Positions 22,773-32,717 are shown, counted from the stretch's first letter. The stretch: 64,000 nt of DNA from Ligustrum vulgare (GCA_963555705.1 OY743168.1:25531128-25595127); one strand, 5' to 3'. Numbers and translations are program-made. The notes: generated by a model not told the origin, from the sequence alone.

Positions 22773-23260
22773 CATTTGTATTTGATAATAATAATTTTAA
22801 TTTTTAGAAAAAATAAATCAATTACAATAACAAAAATGAGGAAAGAAAGAGACGAGGTGGAAAATCAATTTCCGATGGGAAAATGAATTCCACCATTATA
22901 TTAACATTCAATAACAATTTATATTTATTAACAAAAAATTAAGGGTCGAGAGGTAAAATTTGGGTGAAAAGAAAACGAATTCAAATGAATTGAATTCTTG
23001 AGAACTTATTTTACAAGTTAAATATGTTTAATTTTCTAGACGAAAAAACTAAAAAATATTTCAAATTTTATTGTTTAATTGACGTTAATTTTCATGAAAA
23101 ATAAAATAAAATTTTGTTATTTTAATCAATTTTTTAAAAAAACATTTGTACTTGATAGTAATAATTTTAAATTTTAGAAAAAATAAATCACTTAGAATAA
23201 CAAAAATGACGAAAGAAAGAGACAAGGTGGAAAATCAATTTCCGATGGAAAAATGAATTC

Positions 23261-23533
23261 AACAAAACAAATAAAATGTGGAAAATCAAGAAAAGATGAA
23301 AAACTAATTCCATGGAAAGAATGCTATCACACATCTAAAAGGAAAAATATTTCCCATGAAAAATATGGTGTATCAAACACCTGATATGACAGACGGTAAA
23401 AGGAACTCTTAGGCCATGTCTGATTAGGCTTGCATGAAAGAGAAAAGAATTCTCGAAAGTGAAAATTACATCTACCCCTACTTTTAAAGATCCTAATTCA
23501 AAAATGAGGTGAAACCTAAATAAATTTGAAACC
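23261..23533. other. MITE-like AT-rich remnant
   Basis: TTTTCC/GGAAAA-rich sequence ending near 23380 in TATCAAACACC, the recurrent end motif of the PIF-like MITEs in this window. Boundaries and target duplication not definable. Confidence 0.35.
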
Positions 23534-23538
23534 CTAAC

Positions 23539-24440
23539 TGATGTGATCCGGACCAGGCATCGAAGGGCGAAGTCGAGCCATCGGCAATATGATAGTGATC
23601 TACGTGCAAAACGGAGCAAGTTCCGTGTTGGGGTCGAGCCGAGAAGAGGAAAGGATCGAGCCGAGACAGGAAATCAAACAATAAAGCAGCACGTGATTCA
23701 CGGCCGTAACCACCATTCTTACGGCCGTAACATTCCTCAGGCAAAAACAGGCAGAACGCTTGTTACGGCCGTAATATATTCCTCACAGCCGTAAAAATGA
23801 AATTGAAAGCATTTACGGCCGTAACATATTGATCACAACCGTAACACATGATTGGAATTTGAGGCAGAATGTTCATTACGGCCGTAACTCAAGATTTCCA
23901 GATTTTTCCGGATTTTCAATTTATTTATTTCCTTTTATTATTTTAGGTTGTTTTCCTATTTTAGAAATTTAGCATAATTAGAATTCTATTTTGAGTAATT
24001 AGATGCTAGATTTTCTTGCTTATTTATACGCTTTTCATCATTGTAAACAGAAGACAAGTTTGAATTGATTAATAAAATTTGTGAGAGGATTCTCCAAAAT
24101 TGAGAGGTTGAGTTTATTCCCTTTTTCTTGAACTTATCAAAGATCCGTTCTTTGTGGCGTTCTTCCAGCAAACTTATCAAATATTCGCAAGAATATTTGT
24201 GGCGTTTCCAAATTCGATACTTATCAAGGAAATTGACAAGTCCTTGTGGCGTTCACCAATCTTGGTTCTTCAATCCGCGTCGTCATAAATTGCGTCGTGA
24301 TTGTCGGGTCAAGGCTTTACCGTCGTTCTATCCTTATTTTTCGTTGTTTGTCTTGTGTCGATCTGATTTAGATCTTTCCTACGGTTTTAGATTTCGTTAT
24401 TCCGCGCGTTCGACGAGATTCCCCGACTGGGATCGCGTCA
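23539..24440 (+). repeat. 5' LTR of element A
   Basis: 902 bp from TGATGTGATCCGG to GATCGCGTCA. U3 carries five ACGGCCGTAA palindromes plus two decayed ones (CACAGCCGTAA, CACAACCGTAAC) between about 23698 and 23890; the changes are of the kind produced at methylated CG/CHG sites. TATTTATA at 24021-24028 is the TATA box. The hairpin array follows at 24133-24252. Compared with A's 3' LTR it lacks one 22-bp palindrome-containing unit. Confidence 0.93.
24133..24252 (+). promoter_or_regulatory. Three-hairpin array in LTR of element A (5')
   Basis: Modules begin CTTATCAA and end TTGTGGCG at 24133, 24173 and 24220. Module 1 stem CAAAGA/TCTTTG, loop TCCGT. Module 2 stem CAAATATTC/GAATATTTG (24178-24186 and 24191-24199), loop GCAA, a GNRA tetraloop. 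Module 3 stem CAAGGA/TCCTTG with a 10-nt loop that can itself pair TTG with CAA. It lies about 105 bp downstream of the TATA box and before the PBS, so it should be in the RNA leader. Confidence 0.8.
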
Positions 24441-24442
24441 TC

Positions 24443-24454
24443 TGGTATCAGAGC
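24443..24454 (+). promoter_or_regulatory. Primer-binding site of element A, initiator tRNA-Met
   Basis: TGGTATCAGAGC two bases after the LTR end, the standard complement of the initiator tRNA-Met 3' end. In element B the same site is mutated to TAGTATCCGAGC (28640-28651). Confidence 0.93.
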
Positions 24455-24728
24455 TTGGATCTATTTCAGATTCTTGCATTTCTTGAATTTTCTTGACTTT
24501 TGTGTTCTTCGCGTTCTTCGTGTCAGTCATAAATTTTTCCAGTTTGATCCATAAGAGTCAGTCCCAAAAATTCAAAAGTGTTTTTCTTCTTCGTTTTTCT
24601 TCCAAATCCAGTTCCGTTTTTTCTGCCATACTCGTAGTCCAATTCTTTGGCAGATTATTAAAAAAAAAAAAATCCGAAAATTTTCAAATATTCCCAAATA
24701 TTCCAAATTTCCTTGTTTGTGTCTAAAA

Positions 24729-26845
24729 ATGTCTGATAGAGAGGTTTCCACATCTTTATCTTCTATTGGAGACAGAAAATAGCCCAGGGGTGAGAACAGA
24801 AGGAATGAACAGGGTAACAATGATATGGCAGCAATGAGGGCGCAGTTTGAGAGGCTTATGGCACAGATGGAAAATCGGGGTGCCGAGCGGGATCAATCTC
24901 ATGATGGTTCTCGGGTTAGGAGAAATAATAGGCGTGAGGTTGGTGTGGATGATGAAGGCATGGGTAGTGAAAGTGGAAGTATATCGTTGGGAAGTATGCG
25001 AAGGAGGGATAGAGGAGATAGGAACGAAAGAAGGCATGATAGGGAGCGTCGGGATGCTAGGAGGCATCGTGGGGGTAGAGGTGATGTTGATGACGACCTT
25101 GGGAAAATTAAAGTGAAAATACCATCGTTCCAGGGTAGGAGTGATCCGGAGGCATACTTGGATTGGGAGACAAAGGTCGAACGGCTTTTTGATTGTAATA
25201 ATTATTCGGAAAAGAAGAACGTGAAATTAGCCGTGATTGAATTCATCGACTACGCAAATATTTGGTGGGATCAACTAGTTACGGGTAGGAGGAGGAACCT
25301 TGAGGAGCCGGTGGAGACTTGGGGTGAACTAAAAACTATAATGAGGAAGAGGTTTGTGGCGACTCATTATTATAGGGATATTTACCATAGGCTGCAGGGT
25401 ATGACTCAAGGATCGAGGAGTGTAGAGGATTATCACAAGGATATGGAGGTAGCGATGATTAGGGCTAATGTGGTGGAGGATCGGGAAGCTACGATGGCTA
25501 GGTTTTTAAGTGGGCTAAATAGAGATATAGCCAATGTCATTGAGCTGCAACATTACGTGGAGTTAGAGGACATGGTGCACATGGCCATGAAGGTGGAAAG
25601 ACAATTAAGGCGAAAGGGGACATCTAAACAATCACCGGGAACTTATCCTACATCACAACCGAGGAAGGATCACAATGATGAGCACGTCCTGAAGGGAAAG
25701 GAGGAACTTATTACTAAAGGTAAAAATATTTCTGATTCTCAACCTATTAGGGATAGAAATATTAAGCGCTTTAAGTGTTTGGGGATGGGCCATATAGCAT
25801 CACAGTGTCCAAATAAAAGGGTAATGCTCGTGCGTGATAATGGTGAAATTAGTTCTGAGGATGAATTTAAGGGAATGCCTAAGTTAGTGGATGTTGGAGC
25901 TAGTAGTAGTGATGAGGAAGGGTTGACCTATCCTGAAAAAGAATCACTTGTTAATCGGCGTGTCCTTAGTGCTAGGGCTAGGGTGGATGAAATTGGCGAG
26001 CAAAGGGATAATCTTTTTCATACTAGGTGCTTGGTGGGCAAAAAGGCTTGTAGCATGGTGATTGACGGGGGAAGTTGTACTAATGTAGTTAGTACAATGT
26101 TGATTAATAAGTTGGGCTTAAGCTTGATGAAACACCCAAACCCTTATAAATTGCAATGGCTGACCGAGTCGGGGGAAATTAAGGTAAATAAGCAGGCTAG
26201 GGTCAATTTTGCCATCGGGGGTTATAAGGATGAGGTGGTCTGTGACGTGGTACCTATGCATGTTGGTCATGTATTGTTGGGGCGACCCTGGCAACATGAT
26301 AGGAGGGTAGTGCATGATGGGTTTAAGAATCAGTATTCATTTGTGAAGGGTGGGAAGAAATTTACACTTGTGCCGTTATCCCCAAAAGAAGCTCAAAATG
26401 ACCAACTGAAAATAAAGCGCGAGTTCGAGGGGAAAAATAAGAGCGTTGAGGCCACGACCTCAGAAAAAGGAGAGGGTGTGAAAGTTGAAAACAAGAGAGT
26501 TGAGGCCACGAACTCAGAAAAAGGAGAGGATGAGTGCAAAAAGAAAAGAGAGTCCACCCCCAAATTGAGTTTATTTGCACATAGGTTGGTGTACAGGGAT
26601 CCACGCCTTGCACTTAACCGAGCTAACAATTCCCTCCCCAGTTCTTTAAAATCTGTTTTGCAGGGACATAAATCAAGCCATGGATTTAAGACGGGGCAGA
26701 AATTTATTGGTCAAAATAAGCAGCCCAAGAGGCTAAAGGATTGCATGAAGCTTAAAAATGATCATCGAGCCCAGGAAAGCAGGAGGAGCTTGAAAAGCCG
26801 ACCAAAAATGGATTCGAGGTCGAATCCTTTTCAAGAGAGGGAGTA
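24729..26845 (+). pseudogene. Element A gag-protease, RT/RNase H/integrase deleted
   Basis: The likely start ATG at 24729 is followed by an in-frame TAG at 24780-24782; the frame is then open from 24825. Gag core blocks: IPSFQGRSDPEAYLDWE, WWDQLVTGRRR, ETWGELKTIMRKRFV, FLSGLNRDIANVIEL. The zinc knuckle (RFKCLGMGHIASQC) lacks its first Cys. The protease has VIDGGSCTNVVS and HVLLGRPWQHDRRV. After PR comes a K/E-rich stretch with two 18-residue repeats and then the NPFQERE tail, which in related full-length elements follows integrase. The frame is not closed at the element end but runs on into the 3' LTR (to 27101). A complete polymerase is never encoded, so movement would need a helper element. 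Confidence 0.88.
26832..26845 (+). promoter_or_regulatory. Polypurine tract of element A
   Basis: CAAGAGAGGGAGTA immediately precedes the TGATGTG of the 3' LTR; the same tract precedes the 3' LTR of B at 30418-30431. Confidence 0.85.
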
Positions 26846-27751
26846 TGATGTGATCCGGACCAAGCATCGAAGGGCGAAGTCGAGCCATCGGCAATATGAT
26901 AGTGATCTACGTGCAAAACGGAGCAAGTTCCGTGTTGGGGTCGAGCCGAGAAGAGGAAAGGATCGAGCCGAGACAGGAAATCAAACAATAAAGCAGCACG
27001 TGATTCACGGCCGTAACCACCATTATTACGGCCGTAAAATTCCTCAGGAAAAAACAGGCAGAACGCTTGTTACGGCCGTAATATATTCCTCACGGCCGTA
27101 AAAATGAAATTGAAAGCATTTACGGCCGTAACATATTGATCACGGCCGTAACACATGATTGGAATTTGAGGCAGAATGTTCATTACGGCCGTAAGATAGT
27201 TATTCACGGCCGTAACTCAAGATTTCCAGATTTTTCCGGATTTTCAATTTATTTATTTCCTTTTATTATTTTAGGTTGTTTTCCTATTTTAGAATTTTAG
27301 CATAATTAGAATTCTATTTTGAGTAATTAGATGCTAGGTTTTCTTGCTTATTTATACGCTTTTCATCATTGTAAACAGAAGACAAGTTTGAATTGATTAA
27401 TAAAATTTGTGAGAGGATTCTCCAAAATTGAGAGGTTGAATTTATTCTCTTTTTCTTGAACTTATAAAAGATCCGTTCTTTGTGGCGTTCTTCCAGCAAA
27501 CTTATCAAATATTCGCAAGAATATTTGTGGCGTTTCCAAATTCGATACTTATCAAGGAAATTGAAAAGTCCTTGTGGCGTTCACCAATCTTGGTTCTTCA
27601 ATCCGCATCGTCATAAATTGCGTCGTGATTGTCGGGTCAAGGCTTTACCGTCGTTCTATCCTTATTTTTCGTTGTTTGTCTTGTGTCGATCTGATTTAGA
27701 TCTTTCCTAGGGTTTTAGATTTCGTTATTCCGCGCGTTTGACGAGATTCCC
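26846..27751 (+). repeat. 3' LTR of element A, last bases missing
   Basis: Begins TGATGTGATCC and breaks off at GAGATTCCC (27751), where the next LTR starts; the final CGACTGGGATCGCGTCA of the family is absent. It has eight ACGGCCGTAA copies (27005-27225), including one unit missing from the 5' LTR. Hairpin modules lie at 27461, 27501 and 27548; the first has CTTATAAA in place of CTTATCAA, removing the closing C-G pair. Confidence 0.92.
27461..27581 (+). promoter_or_regulatory. Hairpin array in 3' LTR of element A
   Basis: Same three modules as in A's 5' LTR. Module 2 (27501-27534) is identical with loop GCAA; module 1 has a point change at the base of its stem; module 3 (27548-27581) keeps CAAGGA/TCCTTG hybridisable around the loop (AATTGAAAAG). 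Confidence 0.75.
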
Positions 27752-28637
27752 TGATGTGATCCGGACAAGGCATCGAAGGGCGAAGTCGAGCCATCGGCAA
27801 TATGATAGTGACCTACGTGCAAAACGGAGTAAGTTCCATGTTGAGGTCGAGCCGAGAAGGGGGACGGATCGAGCCGAATCAATTGTCGAAGAAAAAAGGA
27901 AGAAATTCTGCAGAAATATGCTTACGGCCGTAAGCCTGGAAGTTACGGCCGTAAAAGGGGAATTTCACGGCCGTAAGAGTTTCGTCACGGCCGTAACTAA
28001 TAAATCAGATTTTTGATCAGAAAGGCCATTACGGCCGTAAAAGGATTGTCACGGCCGTAACTGGGTAGCGGCCAGATTTTTGCGAGATTTTAATTATTTT
28101 ATTCATTTTTTAGTTTTTGGTTATTTTCCTAGTTTAGAATTTTAGTATAATTAGAATTCTATTTTGAGTAAATTAGATGCTAGGTTATTTTGCTTATTTA
28201 TACGATTTTCAATTCATTGTAAAAACAGTTAAGATTGATTTTGAGATTAATATAGTTGAGAGAGTTTTCTCCAATTGAAAGGTTGAGGAGTCCCTTTTGT
28301 GTTCTTCAAGAACAAATCCGACTTATCAAATATTGTGAAAATATTTGTGGTGTTGTACTTATCAAATATTCGCGAGAATATTTGTGGCGTTTTCCAATTA
28401 GAATCTTATCAAGGAAATTGACAAGTCCTTGTGGTGTTTCGAAAACCTTGGATCTCGATTCCGCATCGTCAATTAATTGCGTCGTGAATCTTGGGTCAAG
28501 GTCCTATCGTCAATTTTATCTTTCCAGTATTTTAATTCTTGTTTATTTTCGTGTCAGATCTGATTTAGATCTTTCCTAGGGTTTTAAATATCGTTATTCC
28601 GCGTGTTCAACGAGATTCCCCGACTGAGATCGCGTCA
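27752..28637 (+). repeat. 5' LTR of element B
   Basis: 886 bp, TGATGTGATCCGG to GATCGCGTCA. Six ACGGCCGTAA copies (27923-28062). TATA box TATTTATA at 28195-28202. It exceeds B's 3' LTR by 20 bp, one palindrome-containing unit (AAGAGTTTCGTCACGGCCGT). Apart from that the two LTRs differ at only about five positions. Confidence 0.93.
28322..28437 (+). promoter_or_regulatory. Hairpin array in 5' LTR of element B
   Basis: Modules at 28322, 28358 and 28405. Module 1 stem CAAATATT/AATATTTG, different from A and S1 but still self-complementary. Module 2 stem CAAATATTC/GAATATTTG, loop GCGA. Module 3 CAAGGA/TCCTTG. Two of the three trailing GTGGCG sequences are GTGGTG here. Confidence 0.78.
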
Positions 28638-29011
28638 TCTAGTATCCGAGCTTGGATCTATTTCAGATTCTTGCGTTTCTTGATTTTCTTGAATTTTTTC
28701 GTGTTCTTCGCGTTCTTCGTGTCAGTCATAAATTTTTCCAGTTGGATCCATAAGAGTCGGTCCCAAAAATTCAAAAGTGTTTTTCTTCTTCGTTTTTCGT
28801 CCAAATTCAGTTCCGTTTTTTCTGCCATACTCGTAGTTTAATTTTCTGGCAGATTATAAAAAAAATCGAAAATTTCATTTTTTTCATATTCCATAAATTC
28901 CTTGATTGTTGATCATTGGTTTGTTCTTGAGTGAAATTTGAAGGGATTGAGTGTGATACACGAGTGAAAATAAACACGAGAGGAATTTTTGTTTGTCTTT
29001 GAAAGCTAACC

Positions 29012-30431
29012 ATGTCTCGCAGGGAAAAGTCTCCATCAACAGGTGACCACAAGAATTTTAAACAGATGGAGGCCATGAAGGTAAAATTTGAGAGATTGAT
29101 GGCTAGGATGGAAAGAAGGGAAGCAGAACTCGCTCAATGGGAAAATGAGCAACATCAGGCGGATTCTAGGGCTAGGAGGCATAAGGGGCGTGAGGCCAAT
29201 TCTAGAGGTGGAGATGGGGGTGATGAAAAGCCATTGAAGTATAAAGGACATCAAAACGGGAGAGTAGTGATCATGTTCATAAAAGGAGGGAGGAACCGAC
29301 AACCAAAGGTAAAAATAATTCTGATTCCAAGCCTCTAAAGGGTAAAAATGTTAAGTACTTTAAATGTTTGGAACGGGGTCACATTGCACTTGATTGTCCA
29401 CGTAAAAAGGTTAGGTGTGATAGTGAAGGGGCTAAAAATGTTGTGGTGGATGAGTCAATTACTGATAGGCATGTTCGTAGCGCTAAGCGTAAGGCGAATG
29501 TTTTGGAAAATATGGATGAGCAAAGGGATAATATTTTTCGCACTAGATGCTTAGTGGATGAAAAGGTTTGTAGCTTGGTGATTGGCGGGGGAAGTTGTAC
29601 TAATGTAGTTAGTACAATGTTGGTGGAAAAATTAGGCTTACCTTTAACAAAACATCCAACGCCTTATAAATTACAATGGTTGACCGAGTCAGGGGAAGTT
29701 AAGGTGAAGAGACAGGTCTTGGTGAATTTTTCTTTGGGTGGGTATTCTGATGAGGTAATTTGTGACGTGGTGCCAATGCAAATTAGTCATATACTGTTGG
29801 GGAGACCTTGGCAACATGAAAGGGCCGTGCTACATGATGGGTATACGAATAGATACAGCTTGGTAAAAGGGGGGAAAAAGTTTACTCTAATGCCACTATC
29901 TCCAACTGACGCCCTGAAAAATCAATTGAAAGTGAAAAGTGAGTTTGAGGGGAAAAATAAGAGAGTTGAGGCCACGACCTCAGAAAAAGGAGAGGGAGTG
30001 GATATTAAAGAAAAGAGAGTTGAGGCCACGACCTCAGAAAAAGGAGAGGGAGTGAAAAATAAAGAAAAGAGGGTTGAGGTTCAAACCTCAGAAAAAGGAG
30101 AGACTGAGTGCAAAAAGCAAAAGAAAAGAGAGTCTACCACAAAAATGAGTCTATTTGCAGTTACTCACGCTAACACATCCCTCCCCAGTTCTTTAAAATC
30201 TGTTTTACAGGTACCAAAGTCAAACCATGAGCTTAAAACAGGAAAGAAACTTGTTGGCACAAATGAACAGCACAAAAATCCGAGAAAGTTGAAGGATAAA
30301 AATGGGCAGCCCAAAAGGTTGAAAGCAAGCACGAAGCATAAGCATGATCATCGAGCCCAGAAAAGCAGAAGGAGTTTGAAAAGCCGACAAAAATTGGATT
30401 CGAGGTCGAATCCTTTTCAAGAGAGGGAGTA
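29012..30431 (+). pseudogene. Element B gag-protease, gag core deleted
   Basis: Starts MSRREKSPSTGDHK at 29012, parallel to A, but the gag core (about 250 residues) is missing and the frame is lost near 29230-29340. The frame recovers at 29368 with a knuckle remnant (YFKCLERGHIALDC, first Cys lost). The protease motif reads VIGGGSCTNVVS, so the catalytic Asp is Gly. Three 18-residue RVEATTSEKGEG-type repeats follow, then the NPFQERE tail and PPT. It encodes neither working gag nor working protease, yet its LTRs are the most alike in the family here, so it was copied by proteins supplied in trans. Confidence 0.88.
29945..30110 (+). repeat. 54-bp coding minisatellite in element B (three units)
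   Basis: Units of 54 bp (18 codons) encode RVEATTSEKGEGV plus a short variable KEK-type end. B has three, A has two (about 26437-26545). Copy number changes keep the frame. Confidence 0.82.
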
Positions 30432-31297
30432 TGATGTGATCCGGACAAGGCATCGAAGGGCGAAGTCGAGCCATCGGCAATATGATAGTGACCTACGTGC
30501 AAAACGGAGTAAGTTCCATGTTGAGGTCGAGCCGAGAAGGGGGACGGATCGAGCCGAATCAATTGTCGAAGAAAAAAGGAAGAAATTCTACAGAAATACG
30601 CTTACGGCCGTAAGCCTGGAAGTTACGGCCGTAAAAGGGGAATTTCACGGCCGTAACTAATAAATCAGATTTTTGATCAGAAAGGCCATTACGGCCGTAA
30701 AAGGATTGTCACGGCCGTAACTGGGTAGCGGCCAGATTTTTGCGAGATTTTAATTATTTTATTCATTTTTTAGTTTTTGGTTATTTTCCTAGTTTAGAAT
30801 TTTAGTATAATTAGAATTCTATTTTGAGTAAATTAGATGCTAGGTTATTTTGCTTATTTATACGATTTTCAATTCATTGTAAAAACAGTTAAGATTGATT
30901 TTGAGATTAATATAGTTGAGAGAGTTTTCTCCAATTGAAAGGTTGAGGAGTCCCTTTTGTGTTCTTCAAGAACAAATCCGACTTATCAAATATTGTGAAA
31001 ATATTTGTGGTGTTGTACTTATCAAATATTCGCGAGAATATTTGTGGCGTTTTCCAATTAGAATCTTATCAAGGAAATTGACAAGTCCTTGTGGTGTTTC
31101 GAAAACCTTGGATCTCGATTCCGCATCGTCAATTAATTGCGTCGTGAATCTTGGGTCAAGGTCCTATCGTCAATTTTATCTTTCCAGTATTTTAATTCTT
31201 GTTTATTTTCGTGTCAGATCTGATTTAGATCTTTCCTAGGATTTTAAATATCGTTATTCCGCGTGTTCGACGAGATTCCCCGACTGGGATCGCGTCA
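30432..31297 (+). repeat. 3' LTR of element B
   Basis: 866 bp, ends GATCGCGTCA at 31297 followed by CTAAC, the duplication that matches the left flank of element A. Five ACGGCCGTAA copies (30601-30722). Hairpin modules at 30982, 31018 and 31065, identical to those of the 5' LTR of B. Confidence 0.92.
30982..31097 (+). promoter_or_regulatory. Hairpin array in 3' LTR of element B
   Basis: Same modules and stems as at 28322-28437, with loop GCGA in module 2. Confidence 0.75.
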
Positions 31298-31302
31298 CTA
31301 AC

Positions 31303-31699
31303 TATTTTCTCTCTCTATTTATACAATCAATTCATCGACCATCCGCCCATTTCCACCACTTTCAACCCTAGTTAATTTCTCTCTCTCTCATCCACTTCGT
31401 AGATCTGGAAATGTTAAGGTGGGTTTCTTCTGTTTTTGTCAAATAAAGTAGGTTAATGAAGTCTTTGAAATAATTTTTTTTTTTTTTTTTTTTGCAGGGA
31501 ACTGAAGTTGAATTTGATAAAGTTGAAAAAGCCATGACTATCAAGCTAACCATGAGGATTGCAGATCGTAAACGGGTGGTGAAGGATTGGACTTTATTGA
31601 ATAATGTGCCAGACAATGTTGTAGCCACCTTCGGTGCAGCGGCTTCGATGGAAGGGTGTCTTTAGGGAAGGTTTTCGACAAAGAAAACAGCCAGCAAGT
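31303..31699. other. Unassigned sequence, possible exon remnant
   Basis: A CT-rich leader-like stretch, an ATG with a plausible donor (near 31410), a pyrimidine tract at 31471-31494 and an acceptor (TTTGCAG, ends 31497) precede about 165 bp of open frame (31498-31665) ending in TAG. The peptide has no family I recognise and the two pieces do not join in one frame. It could be a host gene fragment or chance. Confidence 0.3.
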
Positions 31700-32330
31700 G
31701 GTGTCGGTTGTGATAACAGTTTTATCTTTTCTTTTTTTGACGGGGACGATTGTGTGGGTGTGGTGCAGGTTGGTAGCAGTGTGGGTCAGGCTACGGGCCT
31801 GCGGCGACGACAATGGCATGGTGAAGGAGGCTGTGGCGATGTGTCTGTTGTGTTGGTTGTGAAAGGAGGTTTTGGTGGTTTCTTTGTTGTTTTGGTTGTG
31901 GGGGTCGAGCTGTGTGTTCTGTTTTGATTGTGGGGTCAATATGGTCAGTCGATGTTGTAGGTCTCGGTGGTCGGAGGAGAAGGCGGTTGTGATCTCGAAT
32001 TAAAAATGTGACCTACAATCTTACTTGTCACTTTAAAAAAATGGTTGTGACCTTAAAAATGGTTATTATGACCAGAAAATTGGTGACCGAAAAAAATTGT
32101 GGTTGAAGTCTAATGTAAATGTGACCTAAAATTTGTGAGTTAATAGATTTGCGTTTTGTGATCTCAAATTTTACAATATTATGACCTTAATATAAATAAT
32201 TAATAAATATTATTAATTAATTAATAAATTTTAATTACAACTTGATTTTTGATATTAAATATGTTTCATCTTAATTTTGAAATTTGTATTTATAATCACC
32301 TTATTTATGTATTTTTTCCTTTTCAAAATT
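31700..32330 (+). repeat. Unclassified dispersed repeat R1, copy 1
   Basis: Matches 57960-58715 over its whole length with clear divergence: GATTGTGTGGGTG, GACGACAATGGC, GTTGTTTTGGTTGTGGG, then many GTGACCTTAAAA-type phrases, and a shared AT-rich tail (TTTTACAATATT, ATAATTAATAA, CTTATTTATGTATTT). No ORF conserved between the copies. Class unknown. Confidence 0.7.
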
Positions 32331-32640
32331 TCCCAACTTTCTTGAAAAACAAAAATCACCACCCCACTACAACCAATTTTTCATGAAAAATAGACTAAAA
32401 TATAATTTAAAGTGTTATACCATGAAATTCAATTCTATAAACAATATTGGAAAATATAGTATATCAAACAGTGATTCGGGTGAAAAAATTGACAAAAAAT
32501 TACCATTTTTCATGAAGGACATATCAAACACTGCTTATAATAACAACCAAAAAGTATCATAACATGTAAATCTTAGGCAACAGGAGAAAAAAGAAATTAT
32601 TACAGAACCCAAAAAAAAAAAAAAAAGTACACAAACATGA
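32331..32640. other. MITE-like remnant upstream of the dehydrin 3' end
   Basis: TTTTTCATGAAAAAT at about 32379 and a right part ending CATATCAAACACTGC near 32537 resemble the PIF-like MITEs of the window. Ends not resolvable. The rest to 32640 is A-rich. Confidence 0.35.
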
Positions 32641-32717
32641 AAACACACACGCTTGCACGCCTGGCCATAAAAAGGCTTTCCTTATTACAGAACATAATAA
32701 TATAAAACATAAGACAT

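Larger units (their letters stand above)
21726..23260 (-). repeat. Tandemly duplicated MITE segment, first copy split by solo LTR S1
   Basis: A unit of about 370 bp starting CCACCATTATATTA occurs twice in direct order: 21726-22889 (containing the 791-bp solo LTR and its 5-bp duplication) and 22890-23260. The units abut exactly. On the minus strand the unit resembles the interior and right part of the MITEs at 33719-34198 and 59307-59855 (shared TTTTCTTTCCACC, TACAAATG, AATTGATTAAAATA stretches). The intact second unit shows the uninterrupted CATTT target site of the solo LTR. Confidence 0.82.
23539..31297 (+). mobile_element. Compound pair of non-autonomous Ty3/gypsy gag-protease elements (A and B)
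   Basis: Order: LTR (23539-24440), internal A, LTR (26846-27751, lacking its last bases), LTR (27752-28637), internal B, LTR (30432-31297). The same 5-bp sequence CTAAC flanks the outer ends (23534-23538 and 31298-31302). Both internal regions encode gag and protease only; reverse transcriptase, RNase H and integrase are absent, as in elements called TR-GAG or LARD-like. B's LTRs differ at only a few positions while A's differ at more, so B is younger. The simplest reading is that B inserted near the end of A's 3' LTR and the leftover LTR tail was lost by recombination. Confidence 0.85.

Noticed and set aside
24825..27101. A single 758-residue protein
   Set aside because: The last about 85 codons are the 3' LTR read through the polypurine tract; the biological unit ends near 26845 and probably starts upstream at 24729.
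23698..31297. CRISPR array from regularly recurring TTACGGCCGTAA
   Set aside because: Units are short palindromes at uneven distances inside LTRs of a plant retrotransposon; no cas genes and no spacer structure.
31634..31939. Coding genes in repeat R1 (ORFs on both strands)
   Set aside because: The second copy of the repeat does not preserve these frames.
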